Notes under the pieces: model-generated
Told to the model about the DNA's origin: nothing
The model's database searches: none
What the model saw: the letters and a program-made list of their open reading frames with translations, nothing else
Origin: Halobacillus yeomjeoni
GTDB lineage: Bacteria > Bacillota > Bacilli > Bacillales > Halobacillaceae
NCBI RefSeq assembly: GCF_020171525.1
Contig: NZ_JAIVAI010000010.1
Span: forward strand, 1-51,029
Length of the DNA stretch: 51,029 nt
Reading direction: 5' to 3'
Program-made: the position numbers and the translations under genes
Shown here: in pieces, positions 19,563 through 29,229 of the stretch
Layout: each line of letters opens with the position of its first letter
Position numbering within the stretch: the first letter of the stretch is position 1

Positions 19563-19829
19563 TTATTGTACAGGTTCTTCTTTTTTGATTTCGTATAGGG
19601 AGGCAGCTTCATTTTTATTCACATTTTCTCTCAATGACTTAACCTCAATCGTCAAGATTTTTTGACCGAATTGAATGGTCAGTTCATCTCCGATCGTAAC
19701 GTTGCTCGCTGCTTTACTCTGGTTACCGTTTATTTGTATTCTTCCCTGGTCCGCAACTTCTTTCGCCAACGTTCGTCTTTTGATTAAACGGGAGATTTTC
19801 AAAAATTTATCTAAACGCATTTTATTCAT
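19563..19829 (-). CDS. rqcP: S4-domain ribosome quality-control protein RqcP (YabO)
   Basis: An 88-aa small S4 RNA-binding protein (MRLDKFLKISRLIKRRTLAKEVADQGRIQINGN). In B. subtilis RqcP binds stalled 50S subunits with RqcH and supports C-terminal alanine tailing of incomplete chains. The S4 domain fills most of the protein, with a short acidic C-terminal tail. It overlaps the end of yabN by 8 nt and has a terminator directly after it, so it ends the yabM-yabN-yabO group. Confidence 0.93.
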   Translation of the reverse strand: MNKMRLDKFLKISRLIKRRTLAKEVADQGRIQINGNQSKAASNVTIGDELTIQFGQKILTIEVKSLRENVNKNEAASLYEIKKEEPVQ

Positions 19830-21291
19830 CCGCTCCTTTGTGTCGTTCTTTCGCCTGCACCCACAACTCTTCTAATTGATTCAAGTCATAATCATGCAGT
19901 GAGTGTCCTCGACGCTTCGTTTCTTGCTCCATCGATAATATTCTGGTCCTGAATTTCTTATTGGTCCGCTGGAGAGCATTTTCACTATTCAATTTATAAT
20001 GCCTTGCCAGATTCGCAATAGCAAACAGCCAGTCCCCGAATTCTTTCTCCATTTCTTCTTCATTATCATTCTCTCGCGCTTCTTGGAATTCCTTCCATTC
20101 TTCTTCTACTTTTTCCATGACCGGTTCGACAGAGTCCCAATCAAACCCTACTTTCGCGGCTTTTTTCTGCAGCTCTTCTGCTTGAAGGAGTGCCGGAAAA
20201 CTGGTTGGAACTGAATCAAGGATTGATTCTGCCTTTTCCCCTTTTTCCTGCTGCTTAATCGCTTCCCAATTGGTCACGACTTCGTCAGCATCGTTCACTG
20301 TCACGGACTCAAAGACATGAGGATGACGGCGGATCATTTTATCCGTTACCGATACTATTACGTCATCGATGGTGAAAAACCCTTCATCTTCACCAATTTG
20401 ACTATGCAGCATGACTTGTAGAAGGATATCCCCTAATTCTTCAATCATATGATCGTCATCTTGACGGTTGACGGCATCTATAAATTCATAAGCTTCCTCG
20501 ATCAAATACTTCCTCAAAGATTCATGTGTTTGTTTTCTATCCCACGGGCACCCTTGTGGGCTTCTCAACGTTTGAATCACTTCTCTCAAACGGAAAAATT
20601 GGTGATTCAGCTTTTCTTTATCGACCGGAGGAATGTATACACTAGTCAAATTGTCGACTTCTACATTACGATCCAACTCTTCTAACGGTACAGTCGTGAT
20701 TTTTTCCTGAGCACTACCTGCCGCAGATACTATCGTTACTGGATGGTCAGCCGGGAGGTCTTCTAGTAAAGTCAACTTCACTTCTGAAGCTATCATTGCA
20801 TCATACACCTGGCAAAGGATAATGTGGTTCAAGTATTGCAGTTGATCTCTTTGTAAGGCTGTCGCATCTAAAAATTGGAACCCTTCAATCGGATCTATTT
20901 CCAAAGCTGCAAACGTCGCATCCAGGAAACTTTGGCCACCTTCTATGACGACGTCAATGGTTCCTTTCCTTTTTTCTTCAATCAATAGTTGGACTGTACG
21001 TTCCGCAAGCATCGGATGCCCAGGGACGACATAGGTCACATCCTCAGCCAGTGACGCCTCTACCAATTGTTTAACAATCTCTTCGTAAACCAGGTGAAAG
21101 TGATCATGATTTTCATATACAGAATCAAAGCTTTCGAAAGTCAAACCTTCCTTTTTCAAATCCTCAAGTACGGGGTGATCCATTGTCCTTACGTAAAGTT
21201 TCTGATCTGAGTTTGTCAGCTTTCTATATACTCCCAACGGAAGCTGTTCAAGGTCTCCAGCTCCTAGTCCAAGTACAGTTATCGTTTTCAT
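19822..21291 (-). CDS. yabN: SAM-dependent methylase-like / MazG pyrophosphohydrolase fusion (YabN)
   Basis: A two-domain protein of about 489 aa. Residues 1-220 are a tetrapyrrole-methylase-like (TP-methylase) fold starting MKTITVLGLGAGDLEQLPLG and including VPGHPMLAERT. The C-terminal half is a MazG nucleoside triphosphate pyrophosphohydrolase (SPQGCPWDRKQTHESLRKYLIEEAYEF, then EELGDILLQVMLHSQI and the second repeat EKEFGDWLFAIANLARHY). I chose the ATG at 21291, 5 nt after GGGAGG; the frame extends 11 codons further. The MazG part probably removes aberrant nucleotides. The function of the methylase part is unknown. Confidence 0.93.
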   Translation of the reverse strand: MKTITVLGLGAGDLEQLPLGVYRKLTNSDQKLYVRTMDHPVLEDLKKEGLTFESFDSVYENHDHFHLVYEEIVKQLVEASLAEDVTYVVPGHPMLAERTVQLLIEEKRKGTIDVVIEGGQSFLDATFAALEIDPIEGFQFLDATALQRDQLQYLNHIILCQVYDAMIASEVKLTLLEDLPADHPVTIVSAAGSAQEKITTVPLEELDRNVEVDNLTSVYIPPVDKEKLNHQFFRLREVIQTLRSPQGCPWDRKQTHESLRKYLIEEAYEFIDAVNRQDDDHMIEELGDILLQVMLHSQIGEDEGFFTIDDVIVSVTDKMIRRHPHVFESVTVNDADEVVTNWEAIKQQEKGEKAESILDSVPTSFPALLQAEELQKKAAKVGFDWDSVEPVMEKVEEEWKEFQEARENDNEEEMEKEFGDWLFAIANLARHYKLNSENALQRTNKKFRTRILSMEQETKRRGHSLHDYDLNQLEELWVQAKERHKGADE

Positions 21292-22871
21292 CTTATCCTC
21301 CCTTTCGGCAAAAACTCCCCCCATTTATCGTGAAAGGGGATTTGCTTTAATTCTGCTTTCGTAAACGCGCCAGTGATAAATAAAAGAACGAAATAAAGGG
21401 TTGCTCCGATACCGGTTAAGCTGAGTGTGTAGAAAAGGAGTACTGCACGATGATCCAATTCAACTACAAGCCCCCCCAGTATACGAAGGAACATCAATAA
21501 AATAATCATGCCTATAGAAGCTATGACTATGGAACTCCAGGGAAGCTCGAGCCATTTTTTTATAGGGAAGTGTTTCCTCAAAGTGATGACATTCGCCAGC
21601 CATACGAAAACCACAGCAATTAATGAAGCAGCAGCAGCCCCTTCAAGCCCTAGATATGGAATAAGCCATAGGTTACAAAGCGTTTTGAACAGTATGGCTG
21701 CAAGTACATAAAAAGCTGTATGAGTGACATACCCTAATCCTTGAAGAATTGATGATGTTGTAATAGCTAGCGAAGTGAACAAAATGACGATTGACAACAG
21801 TCGTAAAACTTGTGTTCCATCCTCGCTTTGAAAGAAGAGTCGGTTGATTTCAGGAAACAGTACAATCAATCCAACCGTTGCGCCTGCAGCTACAACCAAA
21901 CTGAACTTCGTCGCTGTAAACATATAACCTTTCACTAATTCAGGGTTTTTCTTTAAGCGTGGCTTTGTCACAGAAGGGATTAATGCAAGGGCAATCGATG
22001 AAGCAAGCACAGTTCCTAGTTGAATCAGGGGCTGTCCCCTGTCAAAGATCCCTTTTGATACTCTTGCCGACTCTAAATCGATCCCAAAATCAATTAACCC
22101 CCGAACGAGAGTAAATGCGTCGACCAATTGTAAAGAAAGGAGCATCATATAGTTAAAGCATATGAACAACCCATAAAACAGAATCGTCTTTATGTATGAT
22201 ATCGATGACTCCCAACGCTGATACGACCACACCTGGTGCTTCCTTGCGTATAAGACCAAAACCAATATGGCTCCCAGCGCACCTGCCAAAGCCGCTGTTG
22301 ATGCGCCTATACCAATGGCATATAATCGTTCACTTCTCATCACCCAAACAGCAGTCGCGATAATGATGCTGACACGAATGAGCTGCTCAATGATTTGGGA
22401 TGAAGCGGTAGGTCCCATTTGGTTGCCCCCTTGAAATACACCGCGTAACAACGAAACAAAAGGAACAAGTAAGAACACAAAAAAAGCTGACCGTAAAGAA
22501 GGGACCAGTTTCATATCCCCCATGACAGCAGCTATCGTAGAAGCTTGACTGTAACCAATGATAAAAATCAGCCCGCATATTCCTGCCATCCATAAGAACA
22601 CCGGAATGAAGAATGAAGGGAATGAAAGAGTTTTATGTTCTTCGCTGATTTCTGAGACCAGCTTAGATATAGCCGCCGGAAAACCATATAAAGATAAGAT
22701 GACAGCAATACCTAAGATAGGATAGACCTGTTGATATATATAAAAACCGAGGTCTCCAGTAATATTTTGTAGAGGGACCCTGTATCCTGCACTGAGAATT
22801 TTGCTGATCAAACCAGCGACAGTCAAGATAAAAGCCCCTTTGAAGATCGTTCGAGATTTATGTTCGGTCAT
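21288..22871 (-). CDS. yabM: MOP-superfamily lipid-linked saccharide exporter-like membrane protein (YabM)
   Basis: A 527-aa polytopic protein with about 14 membrane segments. It belongs to the polysaccharide-transport/SpoVB/MurJ group: the N-terminal KGAFILTVAGLISKILSAGYRVPLQNITGD and the LLRGVFQGGNQMGPTASSQIIEQLIR motif are typical. It probably flips a lipid-linked precursor; the substrate cannot be read from the sequence. Its stop codon overlaps the yabN start (ATGA). It begins 88 bp after spoVT, and the spoVT terminator intervenes. Confidence 0.9.
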   Translation of the reverse strand: MTEHKSRTIFKGAFILTVAGLISKILSAGYRVPLQNITGDLGFYIYQQVYPILGIAVILSLYGFPAAISKLVSEISEEHKTLSFPSFFIPVFLWMAGICGLIFIIGYSQASTIAAVMGDMKLVPSLRSAFFVFLLVPFVSLLRGVFQGGNQMGPTASSQIIEQLIRVSIIIATAVWVMRSERLYAIGIGASTAALAGALGAILVLVLYARKHQVWSYQRWESSISYIKTILFYGLFICFNYMMLLSLQLVDAFTLVRGLIDFGIDLESARVSKGIFDRGQPLIQLGTVLASSIALALIPSVTKPRLKKNPELVKGYMFTATKFSLVVAAGATVGLIVLFPEINRLFFQSEDGTQVLRLLSIVILFTSLAITTSSILQGLGYVTHTAFYVLAAILFKTLCNLWLIPYLGLEGAAAASLIAVVFVWLANVITLRKHFPIKKWLELPWSSIVIASIGMIILLMFLRILGGLVVELDHRAVLLFYTLSLTGIGATLYFVLLFITGAFTKAELKQIPFHDKWGEFLPKGRIR

Positions 22872-22916
22872 TGCGGACCCTTTCTAATTCAGGAAATTTA
22901 TTTCCTTATTATATCA

Positions 22917-22957
22917 TACAAAAGGTCAGATCCATGACGACGTGGACCTGACCTATC
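22917..22957 (-). terminator. Terminator of spoVT
   Basis: A long stem on the minus strand, GGTCAGGTCCACG with CATGGATCTGACC, followed by TTTTG just before a TATAAT-like yabM promoter segment. The T-run is short. Confidence 0.75.
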
Positions 22958-22959
22958 AG

Positions 22960-23496
22960 CTATTCCATCTGTTTAGCTAAAAAGCTTGCTGCTGTATGAA
23001 CAGCTTTCCCTGCACTATCATCCAATGGAGAACCCTCTTTGTTCAAAACAACTACACACCCGATCGGATCACCCTGCGCTATTATAGGATGGATGATATA
23101 AGAAATGACGTCTTCTTCTTGACCGCGGAGAAATTCAGTTGGGGTGGGATGTTTTTCAAAAGACATCGTTCTCGCATCCATGACTTCCTCTACTTTTGAA
23201 CCGATGGATCGGTTCATGTAATCTTTCTTAGTTCCGCCAGCTACTGCAATATACTCATCACGATCACAAATCAACACAGTCGCTTCCAACGCTTCATTAA
23301 GAGCCTCTGCATATTCCTTCGCAAAATCACCTAACTCGCTGATAGGGGAATATTTCTTAAGAATGACCTCACCTTCACGGTCAACGAATATTTCTAATGG
23401 ATCCCCTTCACGAATCCGCAACGTGCGGCGGATTTCTTTCGGTATAACCACACGACCTAAATCATCTATACGACGTACAATACCAGTTGCCTTCAT
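22960..23496 (-). CDS. spoVT: Stage V sporulation transcription factor SpoVT
   Basis: A 178-aa AbrB-family regulator that tunes sigma-G genes in the forespore. The N-terminal swapped-hairpin DNA-binding domain (MKATGIVRRIDDLGRVVIPKEIRRTLRIREGDPLEIFVD) closely resembles AbrB, also encoded in this window. Residues 55-178 form a GAF-like domain (ATVLICDRDEYIAVAGGTKKDYMNR and GDPIGCVVVLNKEG). A sigma-G promoter is readable upstream, as known in B. subtilis. Confidence 0.97.
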   Translation of the reverse strand: MKATGIVRRIDDLGRVVIPKEIRRTLRIREGDPLEIFVDREGEVILKKYSPISELGDFAKEYAEALNEALEATVLICDRDEYIAVAGGTKKDYMNRSIGSKVEEVMDARTMSFEKHPTPTEFLRGQEEDVISYIIHPIIAQGDPIGCVVVLNKEGSPLDDSAGKAVHTAASFLAKQME

Positions 23497-23578
23497 TCTT
23501 ATGCTGCCTCCCTTTCTTTGATGATGTTCATGATCTTTTACTGTTGAAGCGCATGCAGAATAAGCGGGTGATTAAAGA

Positions 23579-23607
23579 TAGTATGATACAGCAGAAAAAA
23601 CCTATAC
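23579..23607 (-). promoter_or_regulatory. Sigma-G promoter of spoVT
   Basis: GTATA (plus strand 23603-23607), a 17-bp spacer, then CATACTA (23579-23585) on the minus strand. It matches the sigma-G pattern GNATR-N17/18-CATNNTA and the known control of this gene. Confidence 0.75.
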
Positions 23608-23850
23608 ACCCTTGGTATGGATTTTTTTATAGGATTTCGGATAATTTGTAGAATTTTGTAAAAAAACGATTGAAGAATCCCAAATAAAGACAAGTGAAAT
23701 AAAAAAGAAAAGTGTATTAAAACCTAAAAAAAAGCTCCCCGGTTGGGAGCTTTCTCAGAGGTCGAAATTCATATTCCTTATCGTGTATAAGCAGGAAAGG
23801 GGCCTTATAGACTCCGAAAGGTCAATGCATCGCTGTTTTAAGAACTTTCT
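23608..23850. other. mfd-spoVT intergenic DNA
   Basis: AT-rich spacer from the spoVT promoter to the mfd stop. Apart from the mfd terminator (23724-23756) I see no ORF, RNA gene or repeat. The terminator lies about 95 nt beyond the mfd stop codon. Confidence 0.6.
23724..23756 (-). terminator. Terminator downstream of mfd
   Basis: Minus strand AAAGCTCCC, loop AACC, GGGGAGCTTT, followed by TTTTT. Confidence 0.88.
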
Positions 23851-26800
23851 TTAAGCCTTAGATGGTTCTCTCATCATTTCCGGCAGCCGACTCAGAAATT
23901 CTTCTACAATTTCGTATCGTTTCAGCTGTGATTTACGATCCCAGTTGAAGGTGACTTTCAGCTTGTTGTCTTCGGTGCCAAGCTGGACGATGCGTCCATA
24001 TTGGTTGGCGAATTCAAACAGCTTAGAGCCATCAATCGATTGACTCTGCTCAGCCTCCATAACCATAATCAGCTTTTTCTTTTTCTCAGACACAGATTCA
24101 ATCCGTGCTTGTTTGGCATACTGTCTAATGGATGAAGCTTGGAATAAGTTTGCCACTTCTTCTGGATAATCACCGAATCGATCAATCAGTTCATCACGTA
24201 AATCATGAATATCTTCCATTGATTCGATCGCTTGAAATTGCTTATACATATCAATTTTTTGTTTTTCGTCTTTGATATATTCCTGAGGGATATATGCATC
24301 CATAAGCAAGTCCAGCTCCGGCTGAAACGGCTGTACAGCTTCCGGTTCTTTTCCTTGCTGCTTTGCATGTATCGCATCTTTCAGCATCTGGGAATACATA
24401 TCGAACCCGACAGAATCAATGAAACCGTGCTGTTGGGCGCCCAATAAATTTCCGGCCCCCCTGATGGAGAGGTCTCTCATAGCAATTTTGAATCCAGAAC
24501 CTAATTCAGTGAATTCTTTGATGGCTTGCAGACGTTTTTCTGCCACTTCGGTCAGCACTTTATCTTTTTGATAAGTGAAATAAGCGTAGGCTACACGATT
24601 GGATCGTCCCACCCGCCCGCGCAATTGATACAGCTGACTCAAACCCATCCGGTCCGCGTCATAGACAATCAATGTATTCACATTCGGTATATCTACCCCT
24701 GTTTCTATAATTGTCGTACTAACAAGGACATCAAATTCCCCTTCCAGGAAAGAGAACATGACGTTTTCAAGCTCAGTTTCATTCATTTGTCCATGCGCAA
24801 ATGCTACCCGCGCCTCAGGTACCAATGCTGATATTTCCTGCGCCATCCGCTCAATGTTTTCAACACGGTTGAACAGGAAAAAGACCTGTCCATCACGGGC
24901 CATTTCCCTTTCCACAGCTTCCCGTAAGAAAATCGGGTTATATTCTAATACATACGTTTGAATCGGGAAACGGTTCGCTGGCGGTGTCTCTATGACTGAC
25001 AAATCACGCACTCCGAGCATCGACATATGAAGGGTTCTCGGTATCGGGGTAGCAGTCAGAGTCAAAACGTCGACGTTATGCTTCAGCTGTTTGATTTTTT
25101 CTTTGTGTTTTACTCCGAACCGCTGCTCTTCATCCACGATCAATAAGCCTAAATCTTTGAACTGCACATCCTTGGATAAAATTCTGTGAGTCCCAACGAT
25201 AACATCGACAAGACCTTTCCTTAGTCGATCTGTCGTCTCTTTCTGCTGTTTTTTCGTACGGAAACGACTCATCAACCCTATATTGATACCAAACCCTTGG
25301 AACCGCTCTTGTAGAGTTTCATAGTGTTGTTGAGCAAGAATGGTCGTCGGGACAAGAAGGGCGACCTGTTTTCCTTCCACTATTGCCTTGAAAGCTGCAC
25401 GTATGGCAACTTCCGTCTTGCCATAACCTACATCCCCGCATAAGAGGCGGTCCATCGGCCGAATCCGCTCCATGTCATGCTTGATCTCTTCAATACAGCG
25501 GATTTGGTCTTCCGTTTCTTCATAAGGAAATGCCATTTCGAATTCTTTCTGCATCTCCCCGTCCTCACTGAATGCATGCCCTTTGGATGCTTCCCGCTCC
25601 GCATAAAGCTGAATCAGATCATCGGCGATGTCTTCTACAGAGGATTGCACCCTGCTTTTCACCTTCGCCCATTCACTGCCACCAAGCTTATAAACTTTCG
25701 GCTCTTTTCCTTCGGATCCAACATATTTTTGTATCAAGTCGATTTGATCGATCGGAACGTAAAGCTTATCGTTTCCTGAGTACTTCACCATGAGGAAATC
25801 CTTATGATTTCCATTCATCTCTAAAGTTTCAATCCCCAAGTATTTTCCGATTCCATGGTTGGCATGGACGATGTAATCGCCCACTTTAAGCTCCTGATAA
25901 TTCTTTATCCGTTCTGCATTGGACATCTTTTGTTTTCGCTTGGGCTTGGAAGTCCTCTTCTTAAACAATTCATTTTCTGTCAATACAGCAAGTTTATGCA
26001 TAGGCCATTCAAAACCACTGCTGATATTCCCTTTAATGATCGTCGGTTTTATCAACGGAAGTTTAACAGGCTCTTTAGCAATGACGGCTTCCATGTCATA
26101 ATCCTCTAAAACAGATTGTATCCTTTCACTTCTTTGGTCATCAGGTGCGAGAATGACAACGGAGTAACCTTGATTTACCCAGCGTTCCATCTCACTTTTC
26201 AACAGATTCATCTGACCGTGGAACTGCTGCATCTGACGACTTGAAATGTTTATGATATTTTGCGGCTGTGTATTAGGTATATGCCGCATAAACACAGACA
26301 TATAAAGGCGCGGATGCTCCATTTTAGCCCAGGTGTCATGCCAGTCAAAGGATATTTTCAATTCTCGTACAGTCTGGTTGGCTTCCAATAAACTTTGATG
26401 CCATTCGGCTTCTTCCTGGTCCAACCTGTTCGCAGTTTCCTGTACACGACTCATTTCGTCAATGACTAATAAGCCGTCAGATGGAAGATAATCCAGCAGA
26501 CTGACAGCCTCATCATAGAAGTATCCGATGTACTTATACATCTCTTGAAAACGTTCCTCTTCTTTCAATCGATCCAAATCGTGTTCGATGACTTGATTCA
26601 AGGTTTCTTTCGCCTCTGATTTCGTCAGCTTTTTCAATGAATGGCTGAGCGCTGCTTCCAAACGGTTGTGTGCACGAGCAAAATCCTGTTCTTCAAGCAG
26701 TAATTCAGTAGCGGGACCTACATTTACCTCTTTCAGCTTTTCTTGAGAACGCTGTGTTTCAGAATCGAAGGTACGTATCGAATCTACTTCAGTATCAAAC

Positions 26801-27387
26801 AATTCGATACGATAAGGAAACTCTGCAGTCAATGGATATACATCTAAGATTCCACCTCGGATAGAAAATTCACCAGGTGTTGCGACCATTTCTGTACGTT
26901 CATACCCCATACTGATAAACCGCTGCAAGTATTGATCTAAATCAATTTCTTCCCCAACACGAAAAGGGAGCTGATTATGCTCCCAATAGGATTTCGGCGG
27001 CATCATTCGTTTTAAAGCAGCCACAGGGGCGATCAGAATACCCGAATCTTGATTGAACCATTGCGTCAAAGCATCTATACGCTGACTCCTGAGCTCTGGA
27101 CTCGCAATAGCGATTTCGGATGCGATCAACTCATTCACAGGATAAAGGTGAACTTCAGCAGATGATGTAAGTTCCTGCATATCCTCGTAGAGTTGCTGCG
27201 CTTGAACCAATTGATGGGTCACAAGGAGTACAGGCCGGTGTAGAGACTCCCGAAGTAATGAGATCATGACACTTCTGGATGCGCCTGACAACCCAGCAAC
27301 CATCTGTTCCTTCATTCCGTTTTCAAATCCGTCAATCACAGAATTGATATCATCCTGTGGATATAAATAATCCTTTATTCCCTGCAT
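23851..27387 (-). CDS. mfd: Transcription-repair coupling factor Mfd
   Basis: A 1178-aa full-length ATP-dependent translocase. It removes RNA polymerase stalled at lesions and recruits UvrA. The N-terminal UvrB-like module has GLSGASRSVM and SIRGGILDVYPL. The CarD-like RNA-polymerase-interacting domain contains LKVGDYIVHANHGIGKYLG. The superfamily 2 motor has Walker A GDVGYGKTEVA, DEEQRFG (motif II) and TATPIPRTLHMSMLGVRDLS (motif III). Motif VI is QLRGRVGRS, and the C-terminal TRCF domain is complete. The gene follows fin closely, as in B. subtilis. Confidence 0.98.
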   Translation of the reverse strand: MQGIKDYLYPQDDINSVIDGFENGMKEQMVAGLSGASRSVMISLLRESLHRPVLLVTHQLVQAQQLYEDMQELTSSAEVHLYPVNELIASEIAIASPELRSQRIDALTQWFNQDSGILIAPVAALKRMMPPKSYWEHNQLPFRVGEEIDLDQYLQRFISMGYERTEMVATPGEFSIRGGILDVYPLTAEFPYRIELFDTEVDSIRTFDSETQRSQEKLKEVNVGPATELLLEEQDFARAHNRLEAALSHSLKKLTKSEAKETLNQVIEHDLDRLKEEERFQEMYKYIGYFYDEAVSLLDYLPSDGLLVIDEMSRVQETANRLDQEEAEWHQSLLEANQTVRELKISFDWHDTWAKMEHPRLYMSVFMRHIPNTQPQNIINISSRQMQQFHGQMNLLKSEMERWVNQGYSVVILAPDDQRSERIQSVLEDYDMEAVIAKEPVKLPLIKPTIIKGNISSGFEWPMHKLAVLTENELFKKRTSKPKRKQKMSNAERIKNYQELKVGDYIVHANHGIGKYLGIETLEMNGNHKDFLMVKYSGNDKLYVPIDQIDLIQKYVGSEGKEPKVYKLGGSEWAKVKSRVQSSVEDIADDLIQLYAEREASKGHAFSEDGEMQKEFEMAFPYEETEDQIRCIEEIKHDMERIRPMDRLLCGDVGYGKTEVAIRAAFKAIVEGKQVALLVPTTILAQQHYETLQERFQGFGINIGLMSRFRTKKQQKETTDRLRKGLVDVIVGTHRILSKDVQFKDLGLLIVDEEQRFGVKHKEKIKQLKHNVDVLTLTATPIPRTLHMSMLGVRDLSVIETPPANRFPIQTYVLEYNPIFLREAVEREMARDGQVFFLFNRVENIERMAQEISALVPEARVAFAHGQMNETELENVMFSFLEGEFDVLVSTTIIETGVDIPNVNTLIVYDADRMGLSQLYQLRGRVGRSNRVAYAYFTYQKDKVLTEVAEKRLQAIKEFTELGSGFKIAMRDLSIRGAGNLLGAQQHGFIDSVGFDMYSQMLKDAIHAKQQGKEPEAVQPFQPELDLLMDAYIPQEYIKDEKQKIDMYKQFQAIESMEDIHDLRDELIDRFGDYPEEVANLFQASSIRQYAKQARIESVSEKKKKLIMVMEAEQSQSIDGSKLFEFANQYGRIVQLGTEDNKLKVTFNWDRKSQLKRYEIVEEFLSRLPEMMREPSKA

Positions 27388-27438
27388 AAACGAACTCCCC
27401 CACCACCCTGTCTTTCAATCATGCATCAATGACAGGAT

Positions 27439-27669
27439 TTAATGAATAAAAAAATCTAACTCATGGTAGTTTGGATGTTTGTCCAGTGTCTCTTTGCACG
27501 AATCACAAATGGTGCGGATATCCATGTTACCTTGGCTGTTCATATGAACCATTTGTTGTTGATCCTCATCATTCAGCAAATCGAATCCCAATTGAGACAC
27601 GTCCACTTGTTTCGCATCCAGTTCTCCCACTTGGTTTTTACAATGCCGGCAAAAATAACGTATCTTCAT
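27439..27669 (-). CDS. fin: Anti-sigma-F factor Fin (YabK)
   Basis: A 76-aa zinc-ribbon-like protein with two CxxC pairs (YFCRHCKNQVG and TICDSCKETLDKHP) and a conserved ELDFFIH end. In B. subtilis Fin helps shut off sigma-F and shift the forespore to sigma-G. I chose the ATG at 27669, 6 nt after GGAGG; the ATG two codons earlier touches the ribosome site. It lies 51 nt before mfd and 82 nt after pth. The anti-sigma-G factor gene csfB is also in this window. Confidence 0.93.
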   Translation of the reverse strand: MKIRYFCRHCKNQVGELDAKQVDVSQLGFDLLNDEDQQQMVHMNSQGNMDIRTICDSCKETLDKHPNYHELDFFIH

Positions 27670-27751
27670 TTCCATCCTCCTAGGCGGTTAATGGTAATTA
27701 GTTTTTCCGCCGACATTATAGGTTATACCAAGTCACCTTCTATTCGTTCAG

Positions 27752-28315
27752 TCACTTCACATTAAATTCATTCATAACTTCATTAAAAGGATTTTGAATC
27801 CAAGCTTCACAAGCCTTCACTGCATCTTGAATACTATCTTCCACGGGACCTTGCTGGTCTTTATCAAACTTACCAAGTACATAATCGACGACTGACATAG
27901 GAACGGATGGACGACCGACACCTACGCGCAATCTTTTGAATTCCTTGGTCCCCAACTGGTCGATGATATTTCGGATACCATTGTGACCCCCATGTCCGCC
28001 TTTTTTTCGAAGGCGGATCTTTCCAGGAGGTAAATCCAGATCATCATAAATGACTAAGATATCTTCTATATCGATTTCATAATAGTCCATAAACGCTCTT
28101 AACGATTCTCCCGAGAGGTTCATATACGTCTGGGGTTCTAAAACGAGAACTTTCTCACCGCCCACGTGCTCAATCGTATAGAGTCCACGGAACTTCGTTT
28201 GGTTTAATGACCAATGGTTCTGTCTGGCTAACTCTTCAATGACCATAAACCCGATGTTATGCCGTGTCTGTTCATATTTCTTTCCCGGGTTTCCGAGACC
28301 TACGATACATTTCAT
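27752..28315 (-). CDS. pth: Peptidyl-tRNA hydrolase
   Basis: Releases tRNA from peptidyl-tRNA that drops off ribosomes; called spoVC in B. subtilis. The 187-aa protein has the N-terminal signature IVGLGNPGKKYEQTRHNIGFMVIEELA with the catalytic histidine of TRHN (near residue 20). It also has PQTYMNLSGES, the DDLDLPPGKIRLRKKGGHGGHNGIRNI motif and RLRVGVGRP. Length and motifs are typical. It follows rplY, separated by that gene's terminator. Confidence 0.97.
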   Translation of the reverse strand: MKCIVGLGNPGKKYEQTRHNIGFMVIEELARQNHWSLNQTKFRGLYTIEHVGGEKVLVLEPQTYMNLSGESLRAFMDYYEIDIEDILVIYDDLDLPPGKIRLRKKGGHGGHNGIRNIIDQLGTKEFKRLRVGVGRPSVPMSVVDYVLGKFDKDQQGPVEDSIQDAVKACEAWIQNPFNEVMNEFNVK

Positions 28316-28463
28316 TCAATAACTTCCTTTTCTGTCGTTTTACTCCTACTATTATATCAAACCTGATGTGAAAAACATGTCAGTTCCTAGCGACAACTAC
28401 TTATGCACACCACTTATTCTTTACCATTTACCCGCATCCTTTTCCTCCAACACCTGACTTCAC

Positions 28464-28498
28464 ACAAAAAAGGGCGGGCCTACTGGCCACGCCCCTCT
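28464..28498 (-). terminator. Terminator of rplY
   Basis: Minus strand GGGGCGTGGCC, loop AGTA, GGCCCGCCC, then a run of T. It lies 14 nt past the rplY stop. Confidence 0.88.
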
Positions 28499-28511
28499 GT
28501 TAAATTAGTTT

Positions 28512-29189
28512 TTATTCTTTATCTTCATCGTCAGATGCTTCTTCGCCTTCGCTTTCATCTTCACCTTCATCATCACCTTTTTCATTGATGACTTCAGGTT
28601 CAACATCTGCATCTTCTGTTTCCGGCTCTTCAGGCATTTCTTCCGGAGGAGTAACAGATACGATTGTGGTATCCGGGTCTTCAGTAATTTCATACTTACT
28701 GGATGCCTTCAGATCACTGACCAGGATACTGTCACCGATATTCAATTCAGAAATATCGACAACAACTTCTTCCGGGATGTCTGCAGGTTTCGCACGGACA
28801 GCCAGCTCATAAAGTGGTTGTTGTACAACTCCACCTTCTTTTGCACCTTCTGCTTCGCCTTCTAAGTGAACAGGTACTTCAACATCCATTTCTTCTGACA
28901 TATTCACTATATAAAAGTCAGCATGAATGAGTTCATCTTTTAATGGATCAATTTGATATTCGTGAAGCATGACATCTACAGTTTCGCCACCATCGATGTC
29001 AAGTGAGATAATTGCGTTCTTCCCTTCATCACGAACGGTTTTAAGTAACTCTAAGCTGTTAACAGCAACCGTGATCGGCTGTTTATCTTTTCCGTAAACG
29101 ACGCTGGGAACATTTCCTTCCAAACGCAGTTCTCTTGTTACGGACTGTTTGAGATTTTTCCTTTGATTTGCTTTCAATACAGTAGCCAA
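28512..29189 (-). CDS. rplY: 50S ribosomal protein L25 / general stress protein Ctc
   Basis: Binds 5S rRNA in the 50S subunit. The two-domain L25/TL5 type includes LRLEGNVPSVVYGKDKQPITV at the start, the VMLHEYQIDPLKDELIHADFYIV signature and a C-terminal beta domain. The true start is probably a TTG at 29189 (225 aa), 9 nt after GGAGG; the longer frame has an unconserved leader. The last ~45 residues are almost entirely acidic (about two thirds D or E), much longer and more acidic than in B. subtilis. A sigma-B-type promoter precedes it, as for B. subtilis ctc. Confidence 0.94.
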   Translation of the reverse strand: MATVLKANQRKNLKQSVTRELRLEGNVPSVVYGKDKQPITVAVNSLELLKTVRDEGKNAIISLDIDGGETVDVMLHEYQIDPLKDELIHADFYIVNMSEEMDVEVPVHLEGEAEGAKEGGVVQQPLYELAVRAKPADIPEEVVVDISELNIGDSILVSDLKASSKYEITEDPDTTIVSVTPPEEMPEEPETEDADVEPEVINEKGDDEGEDESEGEEASDDEDKE

Positions 29190-29229
29190 ATTAATCAACC
29201 TCCATATAATTACCAATCATTTATATCAG

